Assembly: GCA_039090855.1 (NCBI GenBank)
Contig: CM077011.1
Span: forward strand, 135,906,749 to 135,970,748
Origin: Macrothele yani
Lineage: Eukaryota; Arthropoda; Arachnida; Araneae; Macrothelidae
Reading direction: 5' to 3'
Length of the DNA: 64,000 bases
The notes under the pieces were generated by a model. The model had not been told where the DNA came from and made no database searches. It saw nothing but the letters and a program-made list of their open reading frames with translations. The position numbers and the translations under genes are program-made. Below are positions 1 to 10,218 of the stretch, in pieces (within the stretch, counting starts at the first letter, position 1; each line of letters begins with the position of its first letter).

Positions 1-16
1 TGCAAAAGCTATTTTG

Positions 17-248
17 GGCCGCCCCGTTGGCGCAGTGATCTAAGGAGCTGGCCTTTGATCATTCGTCCGTAAGGGGCCCGGGTTCGAATCCCGGTCAGGC
101 ATGGATGTTGTGTTTGTCTTACGGCACTGGCTGTCCCCCTTCCCTGGAACCAGTGACCCTAAATTAGGGACGGGAGACTGCTTATAGCCCATTGAGTTGC
201 TCACGGTGGTCGTTAAACCTCCAATCAAAAAAAAAAAAAAAAAAAAAA
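17..248 (+). mobile_element. tRNA-derived SINE, full length with target-site duplication
   Basis: The head resembles a tRNA gene: an A-box-like stretch (tggcgcagtgatctaagg) near 29 and a B box (gggttcgaatccc) near 80. A ~130-bp unique body follows, ending in ggtcgttaaacctccaatc and an A-run. A 13-bp direct repeat, aaaagctattttg, lies at 4-16 and 249-261, so both borders of the insertion are visible. This is the reference copy for the main SINE family of the window. It is noncoding; reading frames across it are artefacts. Confidence 0.88.
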
Positions 249-392
249 AAAAGCTATTTTGACCTTATGTCCCGAATTTTTGAGGACAGTCCTCGATTTC
301 AGTTTACAACCCTTATTCTAGAATCTTGTTTATAATCAGGAAACGACACTTCGTGACACTCCAACAGTTTTATCATGCTGCCGTGACATCGT

Positions 393-439
393 CTTTTTTT
401 TTGTTGAAGGTTTAACGACCACCGTGAGCAACTCAATAG
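393..439 (-). mobile_element. SINE 3' end fragment
   Basis: Only the last ~45 bp of the SINE family (T-run then gaaggtttaacgaccacc, and caactcaatag) are present, in minus orientation. The fragment abuts the plus-strand SINE at 440 directly. Confidence 0.7.
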
Positions 440-660
440 GGCCGCCCCGGTGGCGCAGTGGTCTAAGCGATGGCCTCTGATCATTCGTCCGGAAGGGGTC
501 CGGGTTCGAATCCCGTGAGGCATGGATTTTGTGTTTGTCTTACGCCACTGGCTCTCTCCCTTCCCTGAAACCAGTGGCCCTAAATTACGGACGGGCGACT
601 GCTTATAGCACATTGAGTTGCTCACGGTGGTCGTTAAACCTCAATCAAACAACCAAACAA
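440..660 (+). mobile_element. tRNA-derived SINE, left outer arm of the inverted duplication
   Basis: Same family as the copy at 17: gccgccccggtggcgcag head, B box gggttcgaatccc, body ending at the cacggtggtcgttaaacc block and an A/C-rich tail. It forms the outer end of the left arm of the large inverted repeat at 440-2061, and its partner is the minus-strand SINE ending at 2061. Confidence 0.85.
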
Positions 661-1050
661 CAAAAAATCCCACCCTTTGCAGCTTCACGGTTAAGAGACT
701 CGGGGCATCACCAGAAGTATTGTTCTATCTAACCTCTTTGGATTCAGTGGTGGATCCATTGGATTCGACCAACATAAAATACATTGCAAATAGCCTTGAA
801 AACTACCAGCTTTCTCACAATTTAGCGGCCGTCGCTCGCGGTTCATGCAAAGCGGTACTTCTCCTTTAACAAGGGCATATCCAGATGTATGTTATTCTAA
901 TCTAACCTCCTTGTTCATGCATATCCTTATGCGAATTAGCGCCTGCGGCGTCAGAATACATAAATCGCAGATTTGGATAAAAACAGAAGGTTTTTTTATT
1001 CAGTCGTGATATTTCGTTTCATGAAGTCTTTGGTTTGAATGATGTCACAT

Positions 1051-1274
1051 GCAGCCCCGGTGGCGCAGTGGTCTAAGCGCTGGCTTATGACTGTTCGTCC
1101 AAGTGAGCCAGGGTTCGAATCCCGGTGAGGCATAGATGTTGTGTTTGTCTTACGGCACTGGCTCTATCCCTTCCCTGGAACCAGTGACCCTAAATTAGGG
1201 ACGGGCGACTGCTTATAGCCCATTGAGTTGCTCACGGTGGTCGTTAAACTTCCAATCAAAAAAAAAAAAAAAAA
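1051..1274 (+). mobile_element. tRNA-derived SINE, inner left copy (second subtype)
   Basis: Head agccccggtggcgcagtgg and B box gggttcgaatccc, with a divergent segment between the boxes (ttatgactgttcgtccaag). The body and A-tail match the family. It lies at the apex of the inverted duplication, and its 3' end supplies the loop. Confidence 0.85.
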
Positions 1275-1452
1275 ACTCAATAGGCTACAAGCAGTCGCTT
1301 GTCCCTAATTTAGGGCCATTGGTTTCAGGGAAGGGATAGAGCCAGTGCCGTAAGACAAACACAACATCTATGTCTCACCGGGATTCGAACCCTTGCTCAC
1401 TTGGACGAACAGTCATAAGCCAGCGCTTAGACCACTGCGCCACCGGGGCTGC
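1275..1452 (-). mobile_element. tRNA-derived SINE, inner right copy, 3'-truncated
   Basis: Reverse-complement partner of the SINE at 1051. It starts at actcaatagg and lacks the terminal gctcacggtggtcgttaaac block and A-tail that a retrotransposed copy would carry. Its presence is therefore better explained by inverted duplication than by a new insertion. Confidence 0.82.
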
Positions 1453-1847
1453 ATGTGACATCATTCAAACCAAAGACTTCATGAAACGAAATATCACGAC
1501 TGAATAAAAACCTTCTGTTTTTATCCAAATCTGCGATTTATGTATTCTGACGCCGCAGGCGCTAATTCGCATAAGGATATGCATGAACAAGGGGGTTAGA
1601 TTAGAATAACATACATCTGGATATGCCCTTGTTAAAGGAGAAGTACCGCTTTGCATGAACCGCGACCGACGGCCGCTAAATTGTGAGAAAGCTGGTAGTT
1701 TTCAAGGCTATTTGCAATGTATTTTATGTTGGTCGAATCCAATGGATCCACCACTGAATCCAAAGAGGTTAGATAGAACAATACTTCTGGAGATGCCCCG
1801 AGTCTCTTAACCGTGAAGCTGCAAAGGGTGGGATTTTTTGTTGTTTG

Positions 1848-2061
1848 GTTGTTTGATTGAGGTTTAACGACCACCGTGAGCAACTCAATGTGCTATAAGC
1901 AGTCGCCCGTCCGTAATTTAGGGCCACTGGTTTCAGGGAAGGGAGAGAGCCAGTGGCGTAAGACAAACACCAAATCCATGCCTCACGGGATTCGAACCCG
2001 GACCCTTCCGGACGAATGGCCATAAGCCACCGCCTAGACCACTGCGCCACCGGGGCGGCCT
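1848..2061 (-). mobile_element. tRNA-derived SINE, right outer arm
   Basis: Reverse complement of the SINE at 440-660 with a few substitutions; it closes the right arm of the inverted duplication at gccaccggggcggcc. Confidence 0.85.
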
Positions 2062-2531
2062 TGCATCTTCAGAAGTATATTATTCTAACCTCCTTGTGCA
2101 TGAACCAGCTGTCTACGTCAGACTCGCGTTTTCCACGTTTCGGCAAGACAACTGGCCTGCATGATGAAGATGCAAGACCTGCATGATGTCGCCAAAGTCA
2201 TTCTCCCCTAATTGTTTTGAGCAGTATAGTTTATCCAATAATGAAGAACCTGCAACTCAACCACAATCAAATAAATTTAGAGAATATGATTTTTTTTATA
2301 TATTTCAAGAGAGTTCAATTTCCCTTGAGCCCCTTGTTTAAATATATATGTACCAATTAAATATTTTGTTATTTAATTGGTTTTACTTTTTGGCATGGAA
2401 AAATTATTCGCTAGTGAAGTAAATTAATAAAGGTAGCGAAAACACGTAGATATACTTGCGTAAGTATTCGTGGAAAAGGTTAGTTTATAGTGTAACATTG
2501 AGCCTCGCCTCCCAGATCATTTTTCCGACCC
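2062..2531. other. Unassigned AT-rich stretch
   Basis: No coding exon, RNA gene or element end was recognised. The sequence is AT-rich with short homopolymers. Confidence 0.5.
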
Positions 2532-2543
2532 CGTCCTGGGTCT

Positions 2544-2770
2544 TTTTTTTTTTTTTTTTTTTATTGGAGGTTTAACGACCACCGTGAGCAACTCAATGGG
2601 CTATAAGCAGTCGCCCGTCCCTAATTTAGGGTCACTGGTTCCAGGGAAGGGAGAGAGCCAGTGCCGTAAGACAAACACAACATCCATGCCTCACCGGGAT
2701 TCGAACCCGGACCCCTTACGGACGAACAATCAGAGGCCAGCGCCTTAGACCACTGCGCCACCGGGGCGGC
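2544..2770 (-). mobile_element. tRNA-derived SINE with target-site duplication
   Basis: Complete minus-strand copy: a T-run, ggaggtttaacgaccaccg, the body, B box complement ggattcgaacccgg, and head complement gccaccggggcggc. A 12-bp direct repeat, cgtcctgggtct, lies at 2532-2543 and 2771-2782. Confidence 0.9.
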
Positions 2771-2782
2771 CGTCCTGGGTCT

Positions 2783-3219
2783 GAGCCCTGTTGTTGTTGT
2801 AAAACCAATGAAAGAAGATATGTGAATCATAAACGTAAATATTTACTAAGCTATGGAACCAGCAAGGACAGTTTAGTTTTTCGAAAACAGTTATTATCTT
2901 TTTTATTCAAAATATACGAAACACAGCCTACGGAAAACAAAAATAAACAACAAAATCATTGACTGGTGTTGTTCAGCTGATACTAGTGTCCACCGGAAAC
3001 CTGTCTCATTATAAAATGAGAAACTGCGACTTTCTCCTCCAACAGTGGTTGGAGGAAGGTAAGGTACGTGGCCGACGTAATACTGATGCACGTAGGCGGA
3101 TGTCCAAACGCCGAACTAGAGACGTTGTTACCAGGCTGATCTTGTTGTCACCCGTGGGCATCATACTCCTGCTCAACCTGGTGTCATGGTTTAAGCGCTA
3201 TCAATTTGAACAGTTTTTC
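2783..3219. other. Unassigned stretch upstream of Tc1 remnant
   Basis: Contains a 96-codon frame (2959-3249) with no recognised family. It may be a decayed upstream part of the Tc1 remnant that follows, but I cannot show that. Confidence 0.35.
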
Positions 3220-3640
3220 CAACCGCTTCTAAGCATGGTGAGTACATGACAGCACAACACTACGAAAATGAGAAGCTACAGCCCGTTTTGTACCCACATT
3301 TACGTGGACCTGATGTCCAGTTTCAACAAGATAACACCGGTCCGCAGACTGCCAGCATCAGCAGACAGTATTTATGAGGTGTCTCTGTGTTTTCTCTGCC
3401 AGCGCAATCTCCAGATTTCTTCCCTATAGAGAACGTGTGGGATGGCTTTAACAGACGACTTAACGCCTTTGAATGACCCCATCGCAATGTGGATGAATTG
3501 TAGATTTAGGTCAACGATGCATGGTCAGCAAAATCTCATGACACCATTCGGAAACTTTTTCCCTCGACGCCATGCCGTGTTGCCGAATTATAGCAAAGCA
3601 TGGCCGTCATACACCATTATTCTGTCTACTAGTCCATCGC
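3220..3640 (+). pseudogene. Tc1-like transposase remnant (C-terminal catalytic part)
   Basis: Translating across frames gives a recognisable order of Tc1 transposase motifs. QFQQDNTGPQTA near 3330 holds the second catalytic Asp. AQSPDFFPIENVWDGF near 3400-3450 holds the final acidic residue and the signature that follows it. A decayed C-terminal tail with DTIRKLFPS follows near 3540. A stop codon and frameshifts interrupt it, and no terminal inverted repeats were found. Known role of the family: cut-and-paste transposition at TA sites. This copy is dead. Confidence 0.7.
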
Positions 3641-3954
3641 ATTCACTTTATCCTTCAGAAATTAAACCACTTCCTTCCAGTGATGTGAACGGGCTTAGCG
3701 CGCCTTAGCGGTGCTGAGGTTAAGCTGACCAGAAGTTCCGAATTTTTGATTCAGTTTACTGACCTCAAAAACGTCTGATGCCATTGGGGACGCAAATTGT
3801 CCTCAAATTTTGATTTTTGTCCTCGAATTTACACCTTCTTATTACATCGTTAGATTTCTAATGAAAAATGTTCTTAAAAATAGTTTTCATTGCATTGATT
3901 TTCCAACATGCTTCTTGTGAAAGTAAATTTTGACGGATTTTTTATCTTTTTCCG
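3641..3954. other. Unassigned stretch
   Basis: Nothing recognised beyond a short direct echo of tttgaggacagtcctcgaattt-like sequence also seen near 280. This may be a shared repeat fragment. Confidence 0.3.
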
Positions 3955-4137
3955 AGTTTAACGACCACAGTTAACCACTCTAAAAACTATAAGCAGCGCC
4001 TGTCCCTAATTTGGGGACATTCGTTCTAGAGAAAGGAGAGAGAAAGTGCTGTCAGACAAAAACACCACCCATGCCTCATTCGGGACTCGAACCCGTACAA
4101 ACTTGTGCAAATAGTCAGTGGAGCACTGCCCCACAGG
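3955..4137 (-). mobile_element. Old, diverged tRNA-derived SINE
   Basis: It keeps the family's order (gtttaacgaccac, ctataagcag, gtccctaatttgggg, gggactcgaacccg, cactgccccac) but with many substitutions and indels. It is clearly older than the copies at 17 or 5976. Confidence 0.75.
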
Positions 4138-4667
4138 GATGGGCAAATATCGACTGTACTTGTTCTGAGTTCCTCCAAAAACTTTGGCAAAGTGAAAAAT
4201 TCGCCATGGAATTATACTTTGTTAGCGCGCAGCTCGACTTTAATTCAGCACATATACCTAAGGTAAAGAAAGCATTTCACTTTTGCTAATATGTTCTTGC
4301 CAACATAGCTCTGCTTTGTCAATGTAAATTAAAAAATTCTACAAAATATAGTCTAAAACCCAAGTTTGGCACCAAGATGAGCAAGAAACCAATGTATCAG
4401 ATCCAAACATTGCGACTGGTATGCTGAGGTACAATGGTGCACAATAAAAGGCCTCTGAATAGGCCATAAAATTTTGATACAGATATAAATTTAATCTGGA
4501 CTTTATAATGCCACCATGTATTACTGTGCACATGTGAGATAAATTATTTTAAATTTCTCAATAAAAAAATGAACAAACAATTTATACACCTGAAATTTTA
4601 TAAGTACGTAGTAGTAAAAACATTCGTGCTGGTCATAATCACAAAGAACAACAAATTGTTGAATAAA
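4138..4667. other. Unassigned stretch
   Basis: AT-rich sequence; no exon, RNA gene or element end recognised. Confidence 0.4.
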
Positions 4668-4763
4668 AAAAAACTGTCTGAGCATAATCGATGCTTAGTC
4701 TCACACTGCAATTAAAGACTTTATTTACAGAGTAAAAACTAAGTTAAAGAATTAAAATGGCAA

Positions 4764-4799
4764 GATCTTTCGTGGTCACAACGACCACATCATCAAGCC
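4764..4799 (-). ncRNA. Hammerhead ribozyme-like core (left arm)
   Basis: On the minus strand the order is TTGATGA (4796-4790; consensus CUGANGA), one T, a six- to seven-pair hairpin GTGGTCGTTGTGACCAC (4788-4772), then GAAA (4771-4768; box 2 intact). Spacing and order match the hammerhead catalytic core. The first C of box 1 is T, and one extra nucleotide precedes stem II. I could not define stems I and III or the cleavage site with confidence, so activity is unproven. Confidence 0.5.
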
Positions 4800-5225
4800 T
4801 AAACACCCGAACGTGAGATATATAGAGGTAATATACATGTTGCCATCGAAAGTCACATAGAAACAATAACTTACTCAGTAAATGAACCCATTAGCAGTGT
4901 CCAATTACTCGTCGCAGGTTTGGAGGCGATAGCTGGCCCACAAGGTGTGTCCATACTGCAGGTAGATTGTAGGGCAGTTCGTTATTGCAACACAGTAGTC
5001 CAATGTGTGCCCTACAATCTACTTGCAGTATGGAAACGCCTTGTGGACTAGCTACCGCCTCCAACCCTGCGATGAGTAATTTGACCCTACTAATTGGTTC
5101 ATTTACTGAGTAAGTTATTGTTTCTATGTGACTTTCGAGGGCAACATGTATGGTGTAAGGGTGCAGGGCCTTGTATGTTACCTCTATATATCGACATTAA
5201 TGTTAGCTCACGTTCGGGTGTTTAG

Positions 5226-5260
5226 GCTTGATGATGTGGTCGTTGCGACCACAAAAGATC
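5226..5260 (+). ncRNA. Hammerhead ribozyme-like core (right arm)
   Basis: The inverted partner of the core at 4764: TTGATGA (5228-5234), hairpin GTGGTCGTTGCGACCAC (5236-5252) with seven possible pairs, then AAAA (5253-5256) where GAAA is expected. A compensated hairpin is kept in both arms (GTGGTCG with CGACCAC here). Box 2 has lost its G, so this copy is probably inactive. Confidence 0.45.
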
Positions 5261-5378
5261 TTGCCATTTTAATTCTTTTACTTAGTTTTTACTCTGCAAA
5301 TAAAGTTTTTAATTGCAGTGTGAGACTAAGTATTGATCACACCCAGACAGTTTTTTTATTCGATTGATTGATTGATTG

Positions 5379-5584
5379 TTGGAGGTTTAACGACCACCGT
5401 GAGCAACTCAATGGGCTATAAGCAGTCACCTGTCCCTAATTTAGGGTCACTGGTTCCAGGGAAGGGAGAGAGCCAGTGCCGTAAGACAAACACAACATCC
5501 ATGCCTCACCGGAATTCGAACCCGGACCCCTTTCGGACGAATGATCAGAGGCCATCGCTTAGACCACTGCGCCACCGGCGCGGC
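5379..5584 (-). mobile_element. tRNA-derived SINE
   Basis: Minus-strand family member just right of the fold-back element, preceded by a short (attg) run. B box complement ggaattcgaacccgg and head complement gccaccggcgcggc are visible. Confidence 0.85.
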
Positions 5585-5963
5585 TTTTTTTTTTTTGATT
5601 CAACGTAGTTGTTCTTTGTGATCCTGAAATTTTATTGACAGCAGGCACATAACATGAGAGGAGACTTTAGATCTTTTGGGGCCCAAGGCGCTGAAAGGTT
5701 CAGGGGCCCTCTCTCCCCATTCTTATGCGTTCAGAAATTTCCATCCCTCAGATTAACAAAAAAGAAAAAGAAAAAAAAAGTGGGGGGTTGGGGTGGAGTC
5801 AAGAAAAAGGTTTTTACACTTTTTTAAAATGCCATCGCTTCCTATTATTAGAACGTTCTGTAAGGAACAATGCTAGCGTAATAATTTTGTCTGTCCGTGC
5901 ACATCAAACTTTTATTTCAGAGATATTTCAAAAATTATTTTTGCAGCTAATAGGAAATCAACG
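5585..5963. other. Unassigned stretch with GGCCC-rich segment
   Basis: Positions 5670-5720 hold ggggcccaaggcgctg and caggggccctc. A related GC-rich palindromic block (ccctaggcgcgcgcctag) lies at 7202-7219. The two could be ends of one decayed DNA transposon of about 1.6 kb, but no target duplication was found. Confidence 0.3.
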
Positions 5964-5975
5964 GAAATTAAGTTT

Positions 5976-6195
5976 TTTTTTTTTTTTGGTTGGAGGTTTA
6001 ACGACCACCGTGAGCAACTCAATGGGCTATAAGCAGTCGCCCGTCCCTAATTTAGGGTCACTGGTTCCAGGGAAGGGAGAGAGCCAGTGCCGTAAGACAA
6101 ACACAACATCCATGCCTCACCGGGATTCGAACCCGGACCCCGTTCGGACAAATGATCAGAGGCCATCGCTTAGACCACTGCGCCACCGGGGCGGC
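5976..6195 (-). mobile_element. tRNA-derived SINE with target-site duplication
   Basis: Complete minus-strand copy with a T-run. A 12-bp direct repeat, gaaattaagttt, lies at 5964-5975 and 6196-6207. This is one of the best preserved copies. Confidence 0.9.
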
Positions 6196-6207
6196 GAAAT
6201 TAAGTTT

Positions 6208-7400
6208 GGCACTTTTAATATCCCATATACTTCATGCACTGCAGTTATCATAAACAGAATTTTGAGGCAAATAGGGAATCAATGGATGTTAGGTTTGGCA
6301 CTTTAAATACCAGTATCCCATATAAATCTGCACTGCAGTTATCAGAAGCAGATGCATACAAATTAAATGCAAAAGATCCGGTTTGAAAATGGAAAAGTAG
6401 GAAATGCAGGTTTTTGAGTAAGAGTATCAGTGAAACTTTTTATTGCTTTTTCAAAAGCTAGTTTTAAGTCGATTTAAGGAATAGAAAAGGTGAGAATACT
6501 TGATAATTATCAGTATTAAACCAAGGGAGCAGAAAGTAATGAGAAAATGTTGTTGCAATACAATATAAATTACTTTTAACACTGTTAAATAAGATAGTGT
6601 GATATTCTCAAATGTCTTTATTTTTTCAGCCTAAATATTAATAACTCTTTTCGTTTAAGATGGTTTAGATGGATTAGGGCTGAGAAAGAACTTGATTGTC
6701 CTAAGAAGAGTTATTCTGTGAAGAATATTTCTTTCTTCATAGATTATCCTACCACGAAAGAAAATAAACTATTGACAGCAAACACGCCCAATCATCAGGA
6801 AAGTTTTTACAAGTACTCCTCATCGCAACTCGGGAAGAAGGTTCCACCACAAATGTGTTCGCTTGGTTGGAAGTAGCACGAAAGCAATTTATAGCACAGC
6901 AGGCCAGTTAAGAATTTGCCTTAAACAATGAAAAGTGTGGGAAGCGTGAATACCTTCTTTACCAACCACTAAAAGGTACCCAAAATTATTTTAACCGTTC
7001 CTTTCAAAATAAGTACATCAATAAGAACGCGAAAATTCGGAATATCAGCAACAGCGAGAAAAAATATGTTATTATTCATATGAGAAAGTAAAATATCAAT
7101 TGACAATACAAAGTAGTCGCTTTAAGGATTGATTTGCTACGGTCCGTGAAAACCAAAACTGAAAATCCAATTATGTTTTCGGGGCCCCTGAAACAGCAAG
7201 CCCCTAGGCGCGCGCCTAGCCGGAAATCCGCCCTTGCATAACATAACGTGCAGTAATCAAGCATGATGCGCCTCTCTATTTGGCCATAGTATCAAATTGT
7301 GTTGTATTGTTTCATGACCAAATAATCAAGAAGCTTCAAGTAATAAGTTTTCTCATCAGGTACCAACAGAAGTATGTATTTGCTGTTTTGAGAGATTGAG
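6208..7400. other. Unassigned stretch
   Basis: No exon or RNA gene was recognised. A GC-rich palindromic block (ccctaggcgcgcgcctag) at 7202-7219 looks like a DNA transposon end. Confidence 0.35.
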
Positions 7401-7429
7401 ACAAAGTATACCACATATGTAGTAGAAAA

Positions 7430-8530
7430 GCAATTTATTCATCAAAATAATTACATGGGCATCAACAATGTTCTGCCAATGTGTTAACAACTTATACTGT
7501 ATATACCCCTGCAATAACTTGCCGGGTCATGGGAAGAGAAAAAGTTTTGGAGGGCAGCGTGTAACTCACCAAAGTTAGAGAAATCGTGTCCAAGCTAATG
7601 ATTGTTGAGTGAAAGAAACAAGTGATAGTCTGAAGGAAAGATATCTGGTGAGTAAGCTGGATGACATAAAGGCTCCCACACAAGTTCCTTGATAGTGTTT
7701 CTGGTCAATGAAGCAGAATGAGCATGAGCGCTATCTTGATGGACCACAGCTCTCTTTCTATCGACCAGTGCTGTTTCCTTCTTTTTCATGTCATCATGCA
7801 TATGTTTCAGTTGCTCACAGTACCTGCAGTGGGGATCATTTGACCATGTTGCAAGCGTTCGTCATGAAAACACCATGTACTGTCCACCATACACACAGCA
7901 TAACTTTATGTTGAAGCAGTACTGGCTTTGATGTGTGAGGAATTGAGTCACTGGTGGACAACCAATGTCCAGAACATTTTGGAGTGCTGTACTGGACCCA
8001 CTTCTCATCACATGTGAGTACCCTATCCAAAAATGATTCCTTGTAATAGTGAGACAGCAAAGCAAGATAAGCTGAGACATGTTGATGTTTGTTCACTGCA
8101 GACAATTTGTGGGGGACCCACTTAAACAATTTGAATACCTTACCCACTGCATGCAGATGTCTTCAGAAGGTTTCATCACTAACACCAAATGAATGGCCTA
8201 ATTCCTGGCATGTTTAGCTACTGTCCTGCTCAATAGCAACTTTCAGGACTTCTGTGTCAAAGCTGACAGGATGACCACTACAGGACTTTTCTCGAAAAGA
8301 TTGATCTCCCTCTCTGAACTTTCAAAACCAATTCTGAGTCGTGTGTTCCTTCACAGCATCTACCCCAAATGCTAAGCAAACATGAGCAGTTGTTTCTGCA
8401 GCACGTGAACAGAGTTTAAATTTGTATAACAAACACTCACGAATAATCTTCACTGATTCCACCATTGTGATCACACGTATTTCCACTACCAAACTGCTTA
8501 CTTGTGTTATTCATACTTGCAAGGCATTTT
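7430..8530 (-). pseudogene. mariner transposase (DD34D), nearly full length, inactivated
   Basis: Read on the minus strand from about 8466 (MVESVKIIRECL) down to about 7600. The first catalytic Asp is in VLTCDEKWVQY, the second in VVHQDSAHAHS, and the third in SPDIFPSDYHLF, with exactly 34 residues between the last two, the mariner signature. The YSPDIFPSDYHLF block and the helix-turn-helix segment near 8300 fit the mariner/SETMAR family. Several stop codons and at least one frameshift disrupt it. Clear terminal inverted repeats were not found, so the element borders are approximate. Confidence 0.82.
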
Positions 8531-8667
8531 GGGATTTCAGCTGACGATATACCGTGAGCAGAATGCCATCTCTCCGCAAATTCAATCATTGCCAGGTATT
8601 TCTTCTGCTCCCTCGAAAAACGGCAAGTACTATTGTGGTTACCTTATACGTTTATTGCAGCAGTGAA

Positions 8668-8889
8668 CCAAGGCCATCCAAAAAGCACAAGGCCATGACA
8701 TTTGAGAGACCAGTTCCCTCCATTTGTGATGGCACTCTATGTTATAAAGACTGATACGTAGGTATCGTGTTTGGCGTCATACACAACAGCATTGGAAACC
8801 AATCGGAAGCTATGGCTTCTGTGTGACATCACTGAAAGAGCAAACTCATCTCCCTAATGTCATGGCCTTGTGTTTTCTAGATGGCCTGG
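8668..8889. mobile_element. MITE with ~33-bp terminal inverted repeats
   Basis: The left end starts ccaaggccatcc and runs through cacaaggccatgacat. The right end is its inverted counterpart, atgtcatggccttgtg to gatggcctgg. A 6-bp direct repeat, agtgaa, flanks it at 8662-8667 and 8890-8895. The element is 222 bp and encodes nothing; it would need a transposase in trans. Confidence 0.7.
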
Positions 8890-8895
8890 AGTGAA

Positions 8896-9386
8896 TCATG
8901 TATCAAGTTTAGTTCAGTTCATGTGAACTGTTTGTTAAAATTATGGCAGTTGACTGGAACCATTTGTCACATTCGACTTTTAATAACCAAAAAATTTGTG
9001 GAGCACAACTGTGTGTAAACTAATGCTTTCCTGGGAAGGGGGATAAATAATTGCCAACTGATGTTTACCTTGGGTGAGTGCATGCATATGTGTAAACTGA
9101 TGTATTCTTTTAGTGCGGGCCACAAAAAGGTGTAAACTGAAGTTTTCCATGTGAGAGAGGCCATTCTAAGGAACAGTTTCTTCGAAAATGAACAAAGTAT
9201 CTTTCTTTTTAAGTGTATACCAAATATTTCTTAGTTATGCATGACACCTCTTTTACTGCTAATAATGAACGATAACAAACAGCAAAGCATATTTTTGACG
9301 ACATGCTAAATTTTCAGAAAATAAACTCCTCTCCTTTTTTTCTCCAAATTCTTTTAGATATTACAAATCTTTATGCTCATACAATA
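8896..9386. other. Unassigned stretch
   Basis: Three loosely related copies of gtgtaaactgatg-like sequence lie near 9014, 9090 and 9130. Nothing else was recognised. Confidence 0.35.
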
Positions 9387-9674
9387 CTATGTGGACAAAA
9401 GTGATTAGATATGGTAAGTAAATAGAGAAACAGTATTGTATTTAAATCAGTAGTGGGTATGTATGGGTATGTTATTGTATTTACATCAGTAGTGGGTATG
9501 TCCTCCATTTGCAGAGATTACAGAAGCCACTCATCAAGATAAACTGCCTAAAAGCCCACGGAATACAGAGAGCGGGATGTTCCTCCATTCCACCTTAAGT
9601 ACATCTACCAGTTCTGTCAGTGAAGAAGGTTATGTTGGTCTAGATCTCCACCTGTCCAAGTTCATCCCATAGGT

Positions 9675-10216
9675 GCTCAACAGGATTGAGGTCCAGGCTA
9701 GTCCATCAGTGAAACCTAATTTCCCTCATACCACTCCATTGTACCCATGGAAACACAAGTGGCATTGTCGTCCTGGAAGAAACAATCATCGTGTCCATAG
9801 AACTGCCACATCATTGGGAGTGAGTTATCCAGGGTATCTCTACACAGCACAGAGTTCATGTTGTCATGAATAACAAGCAGCAGACCCACACCGTACCAGC
9901 TGAAACAGCCCATACCATAACTCCACTGTCTCTGTGCTTCACAGTCAGCACTGTGCACTCCAGAAGCTAAAGTTCTCCTAGTAACCACCAAAGCCAGATA
10001 TGCATACCAATCAGTATAATTTGAAGTGGGATTCATCGCTTTAATGTCAAGGTTTTGTACTGTAGACACCATCATAGCTGCGTGGCTTTTTTTGGTCTTC
10101 ATGATGAGTGGTTTATGGGTGGCTACTTGGCCATGATAACCGAGTGCATGGGACTCTCTTCAAAATGTCTTGGCGGAGACCATAACATCTGTGGCCATCT
10201 GGAACTCACATACTAC
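9675..10216 (-). pseudogene. Tc1-like transposase, central and C-terminal part
   Basis: On the minus strand: SHALGYHGQVATHKPLIMK near 10130 (typical linker after the DNA-binding domain), then CFFQDDNATC near 9765 (second Asp region), and SLDLNPVEHLWDEL near 9690 (final Glu region). One stop codon replaces a residue near 10165, and frameshifts separate the motifs. It continues the N-terminal piece at 12310-12530; an insertion of about 2 kb separates them. Confidence 0.7.
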
Positions 10217-10218
10217 GG

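Larger units (their letters stand above)
440..2061. repeat. ~790-bp-arm inverted duplication bounded by SINEs
   Basis: Positions 440-1228 are repeated as the reverse complement at 1275-2061, with about 46 bp between the arms. The coordinate sum is ~2503 near the centre and ~2500 at the outer ends, so only small indels separate the arms. Differences are few (for example gtcgctcgcgg against gtcggtcgcgg). Each arm carries an outer SINE, ~400 bp of unrelated sequence, and an inner SINE of a second subtype. The inner right SINE lacks its last ~35 bp and tail. Both outer ends fall exactly on SINE borders. Matching 83-codon frames on opposite strands (618-869 and 1632-1883) are products of this duplication, not genes. 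Confidence 0.9.
4668..5356. mobile_element. Fold-back element with ~310-bp inverted arms
   Basis: The outer ends are aaactgtctgagcataatcg and its inverted counterpart near 5350. The arms continue inward to agattgtagggc (4964-4975) and gccctacaatct (5009-5020), leaving a ~33-bp loop. The arms differ by point changes and small indels. Each contains one hammerhead-like core and the block ctcacgttcgggtg. No protein is encoded. Paired 3' ends of a Penelope-like element is one possible origin, because those elements are known to carry hammerhead motifs and to form inverted copies, but no Penelope protein is visible here. Confidence 0.75.

Noticed and set aside
29..100. tRNA gene
   Set aside because: A and B boxes are present, but there is no closed cloverleaf, and the same head recurs in several SINE copies with a common body, A-tail and target duplications.
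618..1883. Two matching 83-codon frames as a duplicated small gene
   Set aside because: They lie on opposite strands at mirrored positions and cover SINE sequence; they are a by-product of the inverted duplication.
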